NCBI GenBank assembly: GCA_012932295.1
Contig: JAAONU010000001.1
Span: 3,100,001-3,164,000, forward strand
From: Cyclina sinensis
Taxonomy: Eukaryota > Mollusca > Bivalvia > Venerida > Veneridae
Direction of reading: 5' to 3'
Length of the DNA: 64,000 nucleotides
In this document: piece by piece, positions 35,961 to 48,394 of the stretch
Layout: each line of letters begins with the position of its first letter
How positions within the stretch are numbered: the first letter of the stretch is position 1
Position numbers and translations under genes: made by a program
Notes under the pieces: generated by a model
What the model saw: only the letters and a program-made list of their open reading frames with translations
What the model was told of the DNA's origin: nothing
The model's database searches: none

Positions 35961-38464
35961 TTTTTTTTAGCTCACCTGAGCACAAAGTGCTCAGGGTGAG
36001 CTTTTCTGATCGGTCTTTGTCCGTCGTCCGTCTGTCCGTCCGTCGTCAACTTTTCATTCAAACGACATCTCCTCTGAAACCAATGGGGCAAATTTAATGA
36101 AACTTGCCTGGGATGTTCCTTGCATGAAGCTCTACCAAGATTGTTCAAATGGATCTGGTCCATTGCATTTCTGGTTCACTGGAGCTAAAAATAGATTTTA
36201 TAAGTTGGATCTTTAAAAATCTTCTTCTCCGAAACCACAAGGCCTGGAGCTTTGATATTTGGTATGAAGCATCATCTAGTGGATCTCTACCAAGTTTGTT
36301 CAAATTATGTCCCTGGGGACAAAACTGACCCCACCCCAGGGGTCAGTTGATTTTACATAGAGTTATATAGGGAAAACTTGAAAATCTTCTTGTCAGAAAC
36401 CACAAGGCCTAGAGTTAAGATATTTGGTATGTAGCATTGTCTAGTGGACCTCTACCAAGTTTGTTCAAATCATGGCCTCTGGGTCAAAAATGGCCCCGCC
36501 CCGGGGGTCACTTGTTTTACATAGAGTTATATAGGAAAATCTTTAAAAAATCTTCTTGTCAGAAACCGTAAGTTATAGAGCTTAGATATTTGGTGTGTAG
36601 CATTGTCTAGTGGACCTCTACCAAGTTTGTTCAAATCCTGTCCTTTGGGTCAAAAATGGCCCCACCCCAGGGGCCACTAGTTTTACATAGAAATATTTAG
36701 GAAAATCTTAAAAAAATCTTCTTGTCAGAAACCATAAGTTATAGAGCTTAGATATTTGGTGTGAAGCATTGTCTAGTGGACCTCTACCAAGTTTGTTCAA
36801 ATCCTGACCTCTGGGTCAAAAATGGCCCCGCCCCGGGGGTCACTTGTTTTCCATATAGAGTTATATAGGTAAAACTAAAAAATCTTCTTGTCAGAAACAA
36901 GAAGGCCTACAGTTAAAATATTTGGTATGTAGCATTGTCTAGTGTACCTCTACCAAGTTTGTTCAAATCCTGGCCTCTGGGTAAAAAATGGCCCCGCCCC
37001 GGGGGTCACTTGTTTTACATAGAGTTATATAGGAAAATCTTTAAAAAACCTTCTTATCAGAAACTGTTAGTTATAAAGCTTAGATATTTGGTGTGTAGCA
37101 TTGTCTAGTGGACCTCTACCAAGTTTGTTTAAATCCTGGCCTCTGGGTCAAAAATGGCCCCGCCCCAGGGGCCACTAGTTTTACATAGAGTTATATGAGA
37201 AAATCTAAAAAAATCTTCTTGTCAGAAACCGTAAGTTATAGAACTTAGATATTTGGTGTGTAGCATTGTCTAGTGGACCTCTACCAAGTTTGTTCAAATC
37301 CTGGCCCCTGGGTCAAAAATGACCCCGCCCCAGGGGTCACTAGTTTTACATAGAGTTATATAGGAAAATCTTAAAAAATCTTCTTGTCAGAAACCATAAG
37401 TTATAGAGCTTAGATATTTGGTGTGTAGCATTGTCTAGTGGACCTCTACCAAGTTTGTTCAAATCCTGACCTCTAGGTCAAAAATGGCCCCGCCCCGGGG
37501 GTCACTTGTTTTCCATATAGAGTTATATAGGAAAAACTAAAAAATCTTCTTGTCAGAAACAAGAAGGCCTACAGTTAAGATATTTGGTATGTAGCATTGT
37601 CTAGTGGACCTCTACCAAGTTTGTTCAAATCCTGGCCTCTGGGTCAAAAATGGCCCCGCCCCGGGGGTCACTTGTTTTACATAGAGTTATATAGGAAAGT
37701 CTTAAAAAATCTTCTTATCAGAAACCGTAAGTTATAGAGCTTAGATATTTGGTGTGTAGCATTGTCTAGTGGACCTCTACCAAGTTTGTTCAAATCCTGG
37801 CCTCTGGGTCAAAAATGGCCCCGCCCCAGGGGCCACTAGTTTTACATAGAGTTATATAAGAAAATCTAAAAAAATCTTCTTGTCAGAAACCGTAAGTTAT
37901 AGAGCTTAGATATTTGGTGTGTAGCATTGTCTAGTGGACCTCTACCAAGTTTGTTAGAAAAATTTCCCTGGGGTCACTATTGGCCCCGCCCGAGGGGTCA
38001 CAAGTTTTAAATAACAATATAGAAGAAAATCTTTAAAAATCTTCTTGTCTGAAACCACAAGACCTAGAATTTTAAAATTTGGCATGAAGCAAGCTTTATC
38101 AAGCTTTTTCAAATTATTGGATTAGGTTAAAGGTCATGGAGGCTAAAAGTAGATTTATCTACTGTACCTCATAGAGCCTTCATTTATAGACCAATATCTT
38201 TGATATTCAGTATAGAGGTTCCTTGCATGGACCTCTACCCATGGGTAGAGTTTGAGGTCACTGGGTCAAGGTCAAGGTCACCAGAGCTTATAATAGATAT
38301 TTCTACTTTCTGTCATAGAGCCTTTATTTATTGACTGATATTTTACATATTTGGTTTGTAGGCACTTACATATTTTCAATTAAAAAATGAAATACTGCTT
38401 AACAGCAAACCTACAGCCAAAGTACTCAGGTGAGCGATCCAGGGCCATCATGGCCCTCTTGTTT
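35961..38464 (+). mobile_element. family A element (copy A5), full-length with homogenised core
   Basis: The left hairpin is ctcacctgagcac ... gtgctcagggtgag, followed by a GTCC-rich stretch (cgtcgtccgtctgtccgtcc). About eleven well-conserved units of roughly 160-165 bp run from 36200 to 37970. A different 3' segment leads to the right end: actcaggtgagcgatcc, then the perfect hairpin gggccatcatggccc and tcttgttt. This is the clearest copy for defining the family's ends. No open frame of note. Confidence 0.75.
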
Positions 38465-39507
38465 ATCAAATGCTTGTTAGGAAAAATAACACCAAAAAAT
38501 CCCAATACTGTACTGTCATGATATTTAACTTATATGATTTATGATAACATTTACAACAGTTTCCCCTGTCATTGTAGTGCCCTCGATGACTTACATGTAC
38601 TTGGGTTTATCTCAACATTGCTTGTTTATTCTATCAGCTACTGTACTTAATTGGGATGATTATCTATTCCTGTGATTAAACTGAGTGATTATGTAGTGAA
38701 AGGTGTGAAAAGGAAGCTTTTTAGATTTTATATTACATTTCTGAAATATTGTATTAAGGTTTGTATTATTGTAATATATATTTACCTCATGCCTAATGTT
38801 GAAAGTGCCGTCAAAGTTTAACTATGGTCCTCCTGAGCCTGTTTAATGAAATATTACAAATTTTATTTTTAACAGTGTGGTATTTTCTCTAGAAAAAACT
38901 TGAAAGAGCTGCTTTTGATGCAATTTTGATAAAAATTAACAGCTTTACAAGGATCTGATGTATATTATTTCTAATGAGATTTAATAGAAGAGAAATATGC
39001 CAAATCTTCAAATGAAGAAATTAAACGATTTACAGATTAAATGCATGAAAAGAGGTTTGCATTGATTTTCTGGTTTGCAAATAGAGAAAAGAACGTAATT
39101 TTCCCATCAGTCACTCAGTGCTAGCTGCAAATCTACGATTAAAGCTGAAATTTTTATCGCTAACCTCATATTATCCTCTATTAGACTAACGCTGAATGAA
39201 TGTTTCGTCTGTCTTAATGGGTAAGCAGAGACTTTAGGAATGAAAGAAAACTTTGGATTATAAAATTCAAGTTAAAAGCAGTAAATTCATTAAAGTAATC
39301 ATTAATTGACTGTTATGCTGCTGTTATGCTTTCTTTCCAGGCAAATAACCATTACCATTTAAATGAACAGATGAATGTAATAAGGTTTCATTGAAGTGAA
39401 AAAATGTAATTAGTAACCAAGATAACAAGTTAAGCAGTTGGAGCTTGTTACTGGTCAATGGAAGATAGTTATGTAAAATAAAAGCCCCAAACAAATTGAC
39501 TTTAGAT
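38465..39507. other. intergenic, nothing recognised
   Basis: AT-rich sequence. No gene or element is identified. Confidence 0.45.
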
Positions 39508-39805
39508 GAGGAGTGGATCAGTGGTCCAGTGGTAACGTGCTGGACTGGTAACCCAGGGGTCCCCAGATCAATCCTCCGCTCCTCCACTAACATTACTAAT
39601 AGTCTTTCAGATGAGACATTAAACTTAAGTCCCATGTGTTAGTGTTGTACACTGAGCATGCTAAAGAACCAGGGGTGTCTCAGGAATGGGATGTTTTCTG
39701 TATCTTGCACTATCCCCCACAACATAAAATAACTAATCTCTGCAGAGGGTGTCGGTCATATGGGCAACTGGTACTGATACTAAATAAACTCAAATAGATA
39801 GACAG
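39508..39805 (+). mobile_element. tRNA-derived SINE with conserved central domain
   Basis: The tRNA-like head contains gatcagtggtccagtggtaa (A box), gctggactggtaacccagg and a B-box-like agatcaatcctccgctcc. A body with cagatgagacattaaac, gcatgctaaagaacc and ttgcactatccccc follows, ending in a short agatagacag-type tail. The aaagaacc block resembles the central domain shared by invertebrate MetaSINE-type elements; that assignment is from memory and unverified. Confidence 0.65.
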
Positions 39806-39894
39806 ACTTTAGATAGAGATTTATCAATGATATGTGTGTTACCTGGATAGTACATTTCATTCTGTCAGCAGCCATTTTTGGTATGGATTTGTAA

Positions 39895-40545
39895 TTTTTG
39901 TCCCCGAAAAAAAAACATGTCCTTACAGAGGGCAGGGCCTGTTTTCAGTTTATGACAATATGTAAAACTTTGAAAAAAATTCTACTCAGAAACTGCTGGC
40001 ATGATTTCAAAATAGTTATACAGAAATGCTTCTTATGTTGCCCATTAAAATTCCTTCATGTTGGTTTGTAAAAAAAAATTGACTGAGAGAGGTGCAAGTT
40101 TTCAGTATACGACTACATGAACAAGTTGAAAAATCTTCTCCTCAGAAACCCCAATCCTAGTTTCAAAATACTGTCACAGAAATGTCCCTGTAGTGGTGTT
40201 TTAAAAAATTTCTTCAAGCCATGTTGGTTTTTAAAAAAAAACTTGGCAGACGGTGGTTGGGCAAGTTTCCTCTATATTACTTTATGGAAAACCTGGAAAA
40301 TCTCCTCAGAACCCCCGACCAAAAGTTCAAAGTTATTTCACAGAAATTGTCCATTGGTGGACCTTTTTCACATTTATTCAAGTCATGTTGGTTCAAAGAA
40401 ATTTTAAACACGTGGACATTTTGAAAACAGATTTTAACATTGACAAACTCACCTATGTTCTATTTTTGAAAGTTAAGGACAAATCAAACAGTATCTACAC
40501 TGGTTCTCAGGTGAGCAACAAAGAGCCATCATGACCCTCTTGTTT
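39895..40545 (+). mobile_element. family A-like element, 5'-truncated (copy A6)
   Basis: Body-like units (cttctcctcagaaacccc, acaagttgaaaaatcttc) lead to a recognisable right end: tctcaggtgagcaacaaag, agccatcatgaccctcttgt. The left terminus is missing. Confidence 0.55.
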
Positions 40546-41559
40546 TCTGCCATGCTGTGTGCTTGTTGAAATATTTGAGTTAAACAGATGAAGACTGAAT
40601 ATGAAGACATAGAGAGCTTTCTGCAGCTCACTAAATGCTTTATCTATCAGAAATGGATTCTATTTCTGTTTGTTTAAAAGTTGTTCCCAGAAATGAAACA
40701 GCATTCCAGGTCTTTCATTTTTCAGTTGACTCACCAAGAGATTTGCTGTATTCTGTTACAAAAATTAATGCTGGTCTAGTCAAATGACAGAAGCCATGGA
40801 GGACAATTTTTCTTCTCGGAAATGATAAATGAACACGACTAATGGAATAAATACAATAAACAGTACAAATACCACTGTAAAAAATACCTGTCTCTTCTAG
40901 CAGTTTGTATATAAAGTTACCTACTGAGGCATGCAGTTCAATTCTATTCTGTTAAAATGGTATGTCAGTTTCCTTGAAAATCACTTGTGTTATTTAAGTG
41001 GTGCATGGTAAATCTTGGGATTGTTAATAATAGGAAGAAGTGACTCGTGTCTAATACAGTAGAGGTTTATTATTGGCAAAAATCTGATTTGTTAAGAAAG
41101 TTCTATGAGAGAGGCATCTTATTGATTCTCGTTGCCCAATTTAGATAGAGGAGCAGAATCCATTGTGCTACAATAAATAGAATTTGTTGGTAACTGTATG
41201 GGGTCAGCTTCTGACTAGTTTTCTAGTCAATATGTCAAAAATATCTTCATCTTTGATTCTGTCTGCAAGCAAGAGTCTAGTTGATAATACATCATCTTGG
41301 AAAAAAAGATCCTTTTCTATACTTGTAGATTGTTTTGAAATGTCTTTTCTTGTTTTCTTTGTGGATTGATAAGCAAGAATTGATGGCACAGAGTCGCCAG
41401 AAAACAACTGGTCAAAACTGGTGCACTTTATTCCAATTCAGAATAAAAGAAACAACCAGACAATGCGTCATGCATATATCAAAGCTCAAAATATCAAAGT
41501 ATTCTTGTAAAGGTTGTCATAAATATTTTTGTAGAAAAAGTGATCCTTAGAATTGGAGC
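40546..41559. other. intergenic, nothing recognised
   Basis: No gene or element is identified. Two overlapping opposite frames at 41184-41407 are mutual shadows. Confidence 0.4.
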
Positions 41560-41865
41560 TTATATTGGCACCATTGGCATAACTAATACCGTCAAGATTT
41601 CGACTACATAATGGTTTATAACAAATTTCAGATCTGTTGGCCTTGTGGTTTCAGAGAAGAAGATGATATAAAGATTCTTGATAGAAGTCTATTTTGAAAT
41701 GTGATCCACTGGACAGAAAAATATTGACCCCTGAAGGGTATTTGAACAGTTTTGGTAGAGGCCTACTGTAAAATGCTAGATGCAATTTTTTGGAACTCTG
41801 AGCCATATGATTTTGTGCAGTAAGAATTTTAAAGATTTTCTTCAATATTTCTGTGTTTTTTTATA
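41560..41865 (-). mobile_element. family A body fragment, reverse orientation (copy A7)
   Basis: Read on the minus strand it has gaaaatctttaaaattctta, ggcctctaccaaaactgttc and ctctgaaaccacaaggcc, the core motifs of family A. It has no termini and is the only copy seen in reverse orientation. Confidence 0.55.
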
Positions 41866-41964
41866 ATATTCATTCAGATTATACAGCAGTATTTTGACTT
41901 TGTCCTACTGTCTGTCAATGAATTCAGCAAAACACAGACTGAGATGTATTGTTTGAGGAACAGA

Positions 41965-43015
41965 CAACAGTCCACTGGGACAATAGCTCACTGGGACAAT
42001 AGCTCACTGGACAAAATCCCACTAGAACAATAGCCCAATAGGACAATAGCTCACTGGGACAGTAGCTAACTGGGACAATAGCCTACTGGCACAATAGTCA
42101 ACTGGGACAATAGCTCACTGGACAATATCCCACAAGGACAATAGCCCACTAGGACAATAGTCAACTGGGACAAAAGCCCACTGGGATAATAGCCCACTAG
42201 GAAAATAGCCCACTGGGACAAAAGCCCGCTAGGACAATAGCCAACTAGGACAATAGCCCACTGGGACAATAGCCCAAAAGGACAATAGTCCACTGGGACA
42301 AAAGTCCACTGGGACAATAGCCCACTTGGACAATAGTCCACTGGGACAATAGCTCACTGGACAATATCCCACTAGGACAATAGCCCACTAGGACAATAGT
42401 CCACTGGGACAATAGCCGACTGGTACAATAGTCCACTAGGACAATAGTCCACTGGGACAGTAGCTCACTTGACAATATCCTACTAGGACAACAGCCCACC
42501 AGGACAATAGTCTATTGGGACAATAGTCCACTAGGACAATAGTAATAGACCACTGGGACAATAGTCCGCTGGGACAATAGTCCACTGGGACAATAGCCCA
42601 CTGGAACAATAGTCCACTGGGACAACAGTCCATTGGGAAAGTAGCTCACTAGGACAATAGCCCACTGGGACAATAGCTCACTGGACAATATCCCACTGAG
42701 ACAATAGCTAACTAGGACAATAGTTCACTGGGACAATAGCTCACTGGACAATATCCCACTAGGACAAAAGCCCACTGGGATAATAGTCCACTGGGACAAT
42801 AGCTCACTAGAACAATAGCCCACTGTTACATTTGGCAGGGAGGACAGTAGTCCACTGGGACAATATCCCACTGGACAAGCCCACTGTTACATTTGGCAGG
42901 GAGGGCAATAGTCCACTGGGACAATAGCCCACTAGGACAATATCCCACTGGACAATATCCCACTGGACAAGCCCACTGTTACATTTGGCTGGGAGGACAA
43001 TAAGCCACTGCTTTT
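41965..43015 (+). repeat. 16-bp minisatellite, about 1 kb
   Basis: Units of agtccactgggacaat (16 bp) vary at a few positions (agcccactaggacaat, agctcactggacaata). Near the right end three interspersed copies of cccactgttacatttggc (42820, 42880, 42970) form a higher-order repeat. The reading frame shift of one base per unit gives 16-residue periodic open frames, an artefact of the period. Confidence 0.95.
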
Positions 43016-43208
43016 CAAAAATCAAATTGGAACATTATCATGTGAAAATACCCACTTGGGATTTAAAATATTTACATCTATCTATTTTAAATACAAATTC
43101 AATCCTTTGTCTGTTTATAGTCAAAACATTAATTTTTCATATTCAGTGATACAGTGTGCTTTTACTTATTTATACCCTGTGTCTACCAAATAAAACATGA
43201 GTAAAAAG

Positions 43209-43917
43209 TACAGTAGAACCCTTCCAAACTGGACAAGCTTGGGGCTAGCCCTTTGTCCAGTTTGGAGGGGTACCTGGTTTGGAGGGGTTTTCTATATTTG
43301 GAAACAGAGATCTACACATGGGTTGTCTTTTTGGATGACTGCATTTTGTGATGACAGCTGCACCATTGACATGGTTCAGTGCAATACAAAAGTATTTTGT
43401 TTGGTCTTTTATGCTGCGCTCATTAATATTCCAGTCATGTGGTAATTGGTAAAAGAAAAATGGACATTAAATGTTTGTTTTAAAGCATTGCAAAACAAGA
43501 AAAAAGTAAATTTTACAAAAATTTATTGAATTATTGGCCAATGGAAACCTGTAAATTTGTCAGGAAGTTGCAAAAAAACAATGTTCAGTATTGAAATTTA
43601 GACCTGTGAATGCCTGCAGATGTAGAAAGAATAAAAACCATTTATGTTCTTTATTTTGACACAGAACTTGATTTTGGCAAGTTTGAAAATCGGAAATGAT
43701 GGATTTTTAGCCAGGGGAAGTCATGACCAGTTTTCAAAGGTAGATTTACATGAAATTGCCTATTTATTTTTTTTTCAAAATCATTCGGTATCCAGAATGC
43801 AGGGGTATCCGTTTGAATTGGTAAATTATGTACAGAGAAAACTAGGACTGGTAGATTCAGCCAATCTAGTGGGGGATCCGGTTTAGAGGGGGTCCAGTTT
43901 GGAGCGGTTCTGCTGTA
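43209..43917. mobile_element. pogo/Tigger-like non-autonomous element, TA-flanked
   Basis: The left end is TA + CAGTAGAACCCTTCCAAAC. The right end, reversed, is TA + CAGCAGAACCGCTCCAAAC. The terminal CAGTAGAACC style and TA target are characteristic of pogo/Tigger elements of the Tc1/mariner group. The element is 705 bp without the TA. Open frames inside are short and show no DDE domain. A secondary stem with tgtccagtttggagggg sits just inside the left end. Confidence 0.75.
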
Positions 43918-44084
43918 TAGAGCTGGTAAAAAAATACATTGGATCTGGATCTGCTGTTTGTTTAAATTAAACAGAAGTGTCAGAATTTTAAAAAAAAGTC
44001 TACACTGTTGACTTATGAATACTTATATTTTAAACTCTACATACTCAATTTCTTAATTATATGCATAATTATGCATGTAAGTGG

Positions 44085-44208
44085 GCTATTGTCCTAGTGG
44101 GCTATTGTCCTAGTGGACTATTGTCCCAGTGGGCTATTGTCCTAGTGGGCTTTTGTCCAGTGGGCTATTGTCCTAGTGGGCTATGATGTCCTAATGGGCT
44201 ATTGTGTT
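44085..44208 (-). repeat. 16-bp minisatellite, inverted copy
   Basis: Seven to eight units of gtgggctattgtcctagtgg read as the reverse complement of the array at 41965-43015, about 1.07 kb away on the other side of the Tigger-like element. Confidence 0.9.
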
Positions 44209-44314
44209 TGTATCTTATCCCAGTATTACACTTCCAGTGGGACTGACCCATGCTACAAATGGAAGAATTTCAAGGGGTGATTTAAGTGTTGTGTATGTAA
44301 TCCTGCTGCTTTCA

Positions 44315-44368
44315 CACCCCCCCCCCCCCTCACCCCCAAACCCCCTCCCCCCACCCCCAAACCCCCAG
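44315..44368. repeat. C-rich tract (G-rich on minus strand)
   Basis: About 54 bp of C runs (an uninterrupted run of about 13, then runs of 5-6) separated by aaa, t or a. On the minus strand there are at least five G runs of five or more with 1-3-nt loops, the standard G-quadruplex pattern. Confidence 0.9.
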
Positions 44369-44906
44369 TGACATAATCAAGGTACTTTATATTCTGTTAA
44401 AGTACTGTCTTACAAGTTGGTTGCTTGTGTTATTGTAACTGGTTCTTTAGACTTTAATGTTCTGAAAAGGGTTCAGATAGGCACCATATTAGATAAACCT
44501 AACTTCCCAGAGATGTCAAGATAATCTTTCATTGATCTAGAATTAATTAATAGTCTGGCGACTTAAGTCTTGATCAGATTTATATGAATTTCATCTATCA
44601 GTTGAACTGGCTTCCCATCTTTAAGGTCTTTGGAGAAGCCTAGCAGAAGTTAATCTTGTTTAAAATTGTTAATCAGTTAGAGGAAGGTGGTTAATCAGTG
44701 AAGGCAAACTTGTTAATCATTCAGATGAGTAAGTCCTTCTTTCAGTTACAGTAGATTTGCAATTTATTACTCCTACCTAAGTTGACCTTTTCATTTATTT
44801 TGTTCTTAAAAAAAATTTGATTGAATTGTTGATTTAAAAAATGATACCCATTATACTGGCATTTTTTAGTGAGGATTATTTGTTTCTGTTTGTTTACGAT
44901 TTGTTT

Positions 44907-45203
44907 GATTTGGATAGGTCCAAAGTCAATATGCAAACTTTGAATGATTTGGATAAATACAAAGCCCATATGCAATCTTTGAAAGATCTGGATTGTCCAA
45001 AGCCCATATGCAGACTTTGAGTGATCTGGATTGTCCAAAGCCCATATGCAGACTTTGAAAGATCTGGATAGTCCAAAGCCCATATGCAGACTTTGAAAGA
45101 TCTGGATAGTCCAAAGCCCATATGCAGACTTTGAAAGATTTTTGATAAGTCACAGGCCCATATGCAGACTTTGAAAGATTTTGACAAGTCTAAATCTCAT
45201 ATG
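44907..45203. repeat. 38-40-bp minisatellite, 8 copies
   Basis: Units start at 44907, 44946, 44985, 45023, 45061, 45099, 45137 and 45177. The consensus is gatctggatagtccaaag + cccatatgcagactttgaaa. The central units are exactly 38 bp and nearly identical, and the edges are diverged. Confidence 0.93.
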
Positions 45204-45984
45204 ATTTTGCTAAAAAAAAGCAGCTAGGTGCATGAGCTAGTCTAAATTTTTACAAGCTGATTTACATTTCAAATGTAATCAGTCAATAACAGGTGAAAAC
45301 AGGTGAAAAGTAAGTCAAGGTCAAAAACCATTGAGCTGCAAGGTTTGTATTATCTGTTACAGATTTCAAATTTACTTAAAAGCAATGATATTCTTTGATA
45401 AGAATATTCTAATTACTTTAATTTTATTCAATGTGTTTATCATTTTGTAGCATTTTCTGTCTTAACATATTTCATGTCTTAACATTAAAGAAATTTTGAA
45501 ATCTAACCTGTTTCATTATTTTCTTCAAGATTTTTTGCTCATATTGGAGCCATGTACATATACTGATAATATTTTATCTATGCAGAGGTTCTGGTTCCAG
45601 TTAAATTGGCAAGGATGCATTTTACAATTGTTTTTTTTTCCTCAACTCAATTGACTTGAAAATTTATCTAAACTTTGCATGTTTCATACTGTAATAAAAA
45701 TCAGCATCTGTCATGGACCTTTCAGATATTTTAGGAGGCCTGAAATTTATTGGTGCCTTCATTTCCTGAAAGCTGAAGAATTATGCATTATAGCTGTAAA
45801 GAGCTATTTTCTTTCTTGTTCTCCAGAGAGTGTTTAAGGGATGTTTGTTGGTGCTTTTGTCATATAATCGGATGTAATTTGTCAGTAATCTGGCACAGTG
45901 TTTAACAGAGAATTGTCAAAGTGGTTTCAGTATATTGCCAAAGACTATTAGAAAGCATAGTTGTTGTGCTAAAGAGTGGTTAAA
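45204..45984. other. intergenic, nothing recognised
   Basis: AT-rich sequence. No gene or element is identified. Confidence 0.4.
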
Positions 45985-46140
45985 GTTGTGCTAAAAGCAC
46001 AAAGCATATTACTTAAAGTTGTGCTAAAATCACAAAGCATATTGCTAAAGGTTATGCTAAAATCACAAAGCATATTGCTTAAGGTTATGCTAAAATCACA
46101 AAGCATATTGCTTAAGGTTGTGCTAAAATCACAAAGCAAG
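45985..46140. repeat. 33-bp tandem repeat, 5 copies
   Basis: Units start at 45985, 46018, 46051, 46084 and 46117, exactly 33 bp apart, with consensus gttatgctaaaatcacaaag + catattgcttaag. The sequence is unrelated to the 33-bp satellite at 57-61 kb. Confidence 0.92.
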
Positions 46141-47209
46141 AGAAAGCAAAGCTAATTGAAAAATATTGCTGAAGAGAAAAGTGCTTTTAGAGATAGAAAA
46201 CCAAGTTAGGAGAATTGTTATGGACATGAGGAAAGAAAGTGTTTACAAGAAGATGTGAATATCTGGAAGGGGAAAAACTAACTAGCATTTGTAGACAATA
46301 GGTATTGGCATTTCATTAACATGATATTTCTTAAGGTCTCTGCATGCAATTTGTTCATCACTCAGAGAGGGTAAATTTCTAATAGGATTGTTTGAAGTGA
46401 TTGGTAAAGACTTTAGTTTCAGTGGCTGTTCATCTTTAAGGAGTGAAATAATGTACTGGTTGAACTTACAGTCCCTTTTTAGTGTTCATGAATTTATCTA
46501 ACCTTTCAGACTAAATGAGTTCTTATATAGATACTCTTTACAACACTTTCTTGTAAAATTACCAAAAAATGAGGAATAAATATTTATGTTGTTATTGTAT
46601 GCTGTAGCCAATAAGCTTATTTTCTTATGAGGTGACTTCTGAGTAATGAAAATAATAAACATAATAAATTGTAACTTTTTTTTACCTAACAAAGGACATG
46701 GCTCAGTGATCTTCCATTATTTTTAAGTTTTTTCCATTTCTAAACACTTCATTTAATTTATGGAAAACATCGGTATTATTATCAGTGATGGAAAGTTGGT
46801 AGAATTAAAACAGTCATAATGAATTATTGAAAACACTACCAGTAATTTTAATGCGTCATTGTGTGAGTAAATGTCAAATTTTTATCAACATAATTTTGTG
46901 GTAATGCAATGACATGATTTGAAGCATAACTGAAATTTGCACTGGTTGTTGCATGTCTGGTTGTGTTTTTTGCTGATCATAAAACATTATAAAATATTGT
47001 TGATTGTTCTTTTTAACACATCTACTCACTTCTGGAAGATTTACAGCCTTTTTAACCATTTTTATAAGAGGTAAGATGAAAAGTTGTATTATTTAACAAG
47101 CATTATATTCTTAAATTATTTCCTTTTTATCTACAATACAACTTAGTTCAGCACAAATCAAATATCCTGAATGATTTTCAGTTCAGAATTTAAAGAATTC
47201 TGTATTTTT
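46141..47209. other. intergenic, nothing recognised
   Basis: AT-rich sequence. No gene or element is identified. Confidence 0.4.
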
Positions 47210-47529
47210 AGCTCGTCAGTTTTCAAAGAAAAATGTCAAGCAGTTATGGTCACTGAGCAGTCGGTGGGAGTGAAAACTTTAATGTAGCTGATTACTCATA
47301 AACCATAAGGCTAAGAGTTTTGATATTTGGTTTGTAGCATGTCTAGTGGACATCTACCAGGCTGGTTCAAATCATGACCCCAGGGTCAATATTGGCCCCA
47401 CCTCGGAGTTTATATAAGAGTATACAGGAAAAATCTGCTTCGCTAAAACCACTTGACACAGAGTTTTGTAATTTGATATGAGGTATCCACTAGCAGACCT
47501 CTTATTATGGCAAAATTAGGTCAAAATAA
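47210..47529 (+). mobile_element. family A fragment, left of solo LTR (copy A8)
   Basis: A degraded left end (tttttagctcgtcag) and body motifs (ctcataaaccataaggc, ctagtggacatctaccagg, attggccccacctcgg) run into the LTR at 47530. The body continues on the other side at 48616. Confidence 0.6.
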
Positions 47530-48280
47530 TGTAAGAGACAGTGACTTATCAAATAATTTTACTTAAGCTTTTATAACTAATGTATCAGTTATAAAACAAA
47601 ATTTGTGTTTTGATAGTAATAAAATCCAAGTTTAGGACATTTTATTTACAAATGAGGTAAAATGCTCAAGAAAATACTTTACACTTACCTGTCAGGATTC
47701 CTGACCTTTCCTCAACGGTTCATATTTTTGTTGATTTTATGCGTTTAATATAATTTTCTGTTGAATTAATGAAATAATATCATATTATAGGACATCTTGA
47801 GATAGTAGGACATTATAGGACACTATAAGGAGGTTTATACTTCAAGAAATGATTAATTTACTTACTTTGTTTATCCTGGCATCAAAATGGCCGACAAGAG
47901 TTGTCTACCTTGATTCTAAACTTTAAATGCCTCTATTTTCATAAACATATACAAATACTTACCGTTTTACATGTAAGAACAAAGAATGTAATCCTTATTT
48001 GCCTTAGACTTAAGTTACTTTCCAAATATTTAGCTGGCATTGCTGTATTTCATAATAATCTTAATGACCAGTATGACCTCTAAGTTTGTCAGGAGGGAAA
48101 ATTCAAATTCCTGGCACATGGAATCTTTTGATATCAATAGTTCATTTTTCCTAAGCTAGAACCATTATTATTTTTGGTCCAGATTTTTAGTACATTAAGT
48201 TAAACATGTAATTCAAGTGTTCATTGTACATTTTGTTGTTTGTCAACCTTGTAAACTTACATTTTCTAAATTATTCCTGT

Positions 48281-48394
48281 CAAGATGGCTGCCATATTGA
48301 GAAATTCCTGTCTTTCCTGCCAGACTGCCAGGACACATGGAATGTTATGATTGGTCAATTGTGACAGTCCTGGCTATTTCAGAGTCTATATAAG
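48281..48394 (+). promoter_or_regulatory. LTR core promoter: YY1-like motif, CCAAT-like box, TATA box
   Basis: caagatggctgcc (48281-48293) resembles a YY1 site. An inverted CCAAT-like gattggtcaa lies near 48351. tctatataag ends at 48394, and transcription would be expected about 30 bp later, near 48420. The spacing is what an RNA polymerase II LTR promoter needs. Activity is not demonstrated. Confidence 0.55.

Noticed and set aside
42066..42633. Minus-strand frames with 16-residue CPSGLLSQWTIV-type repeats
   Set aside because: They are produced by the 16-bp minisatellite cycling through three frames.
43197..43445. 82-codon frame near the Tigger-like element
   Set aside because: It starts before and runs through the TIR, and shows no DDE or CENP-B-like motif.
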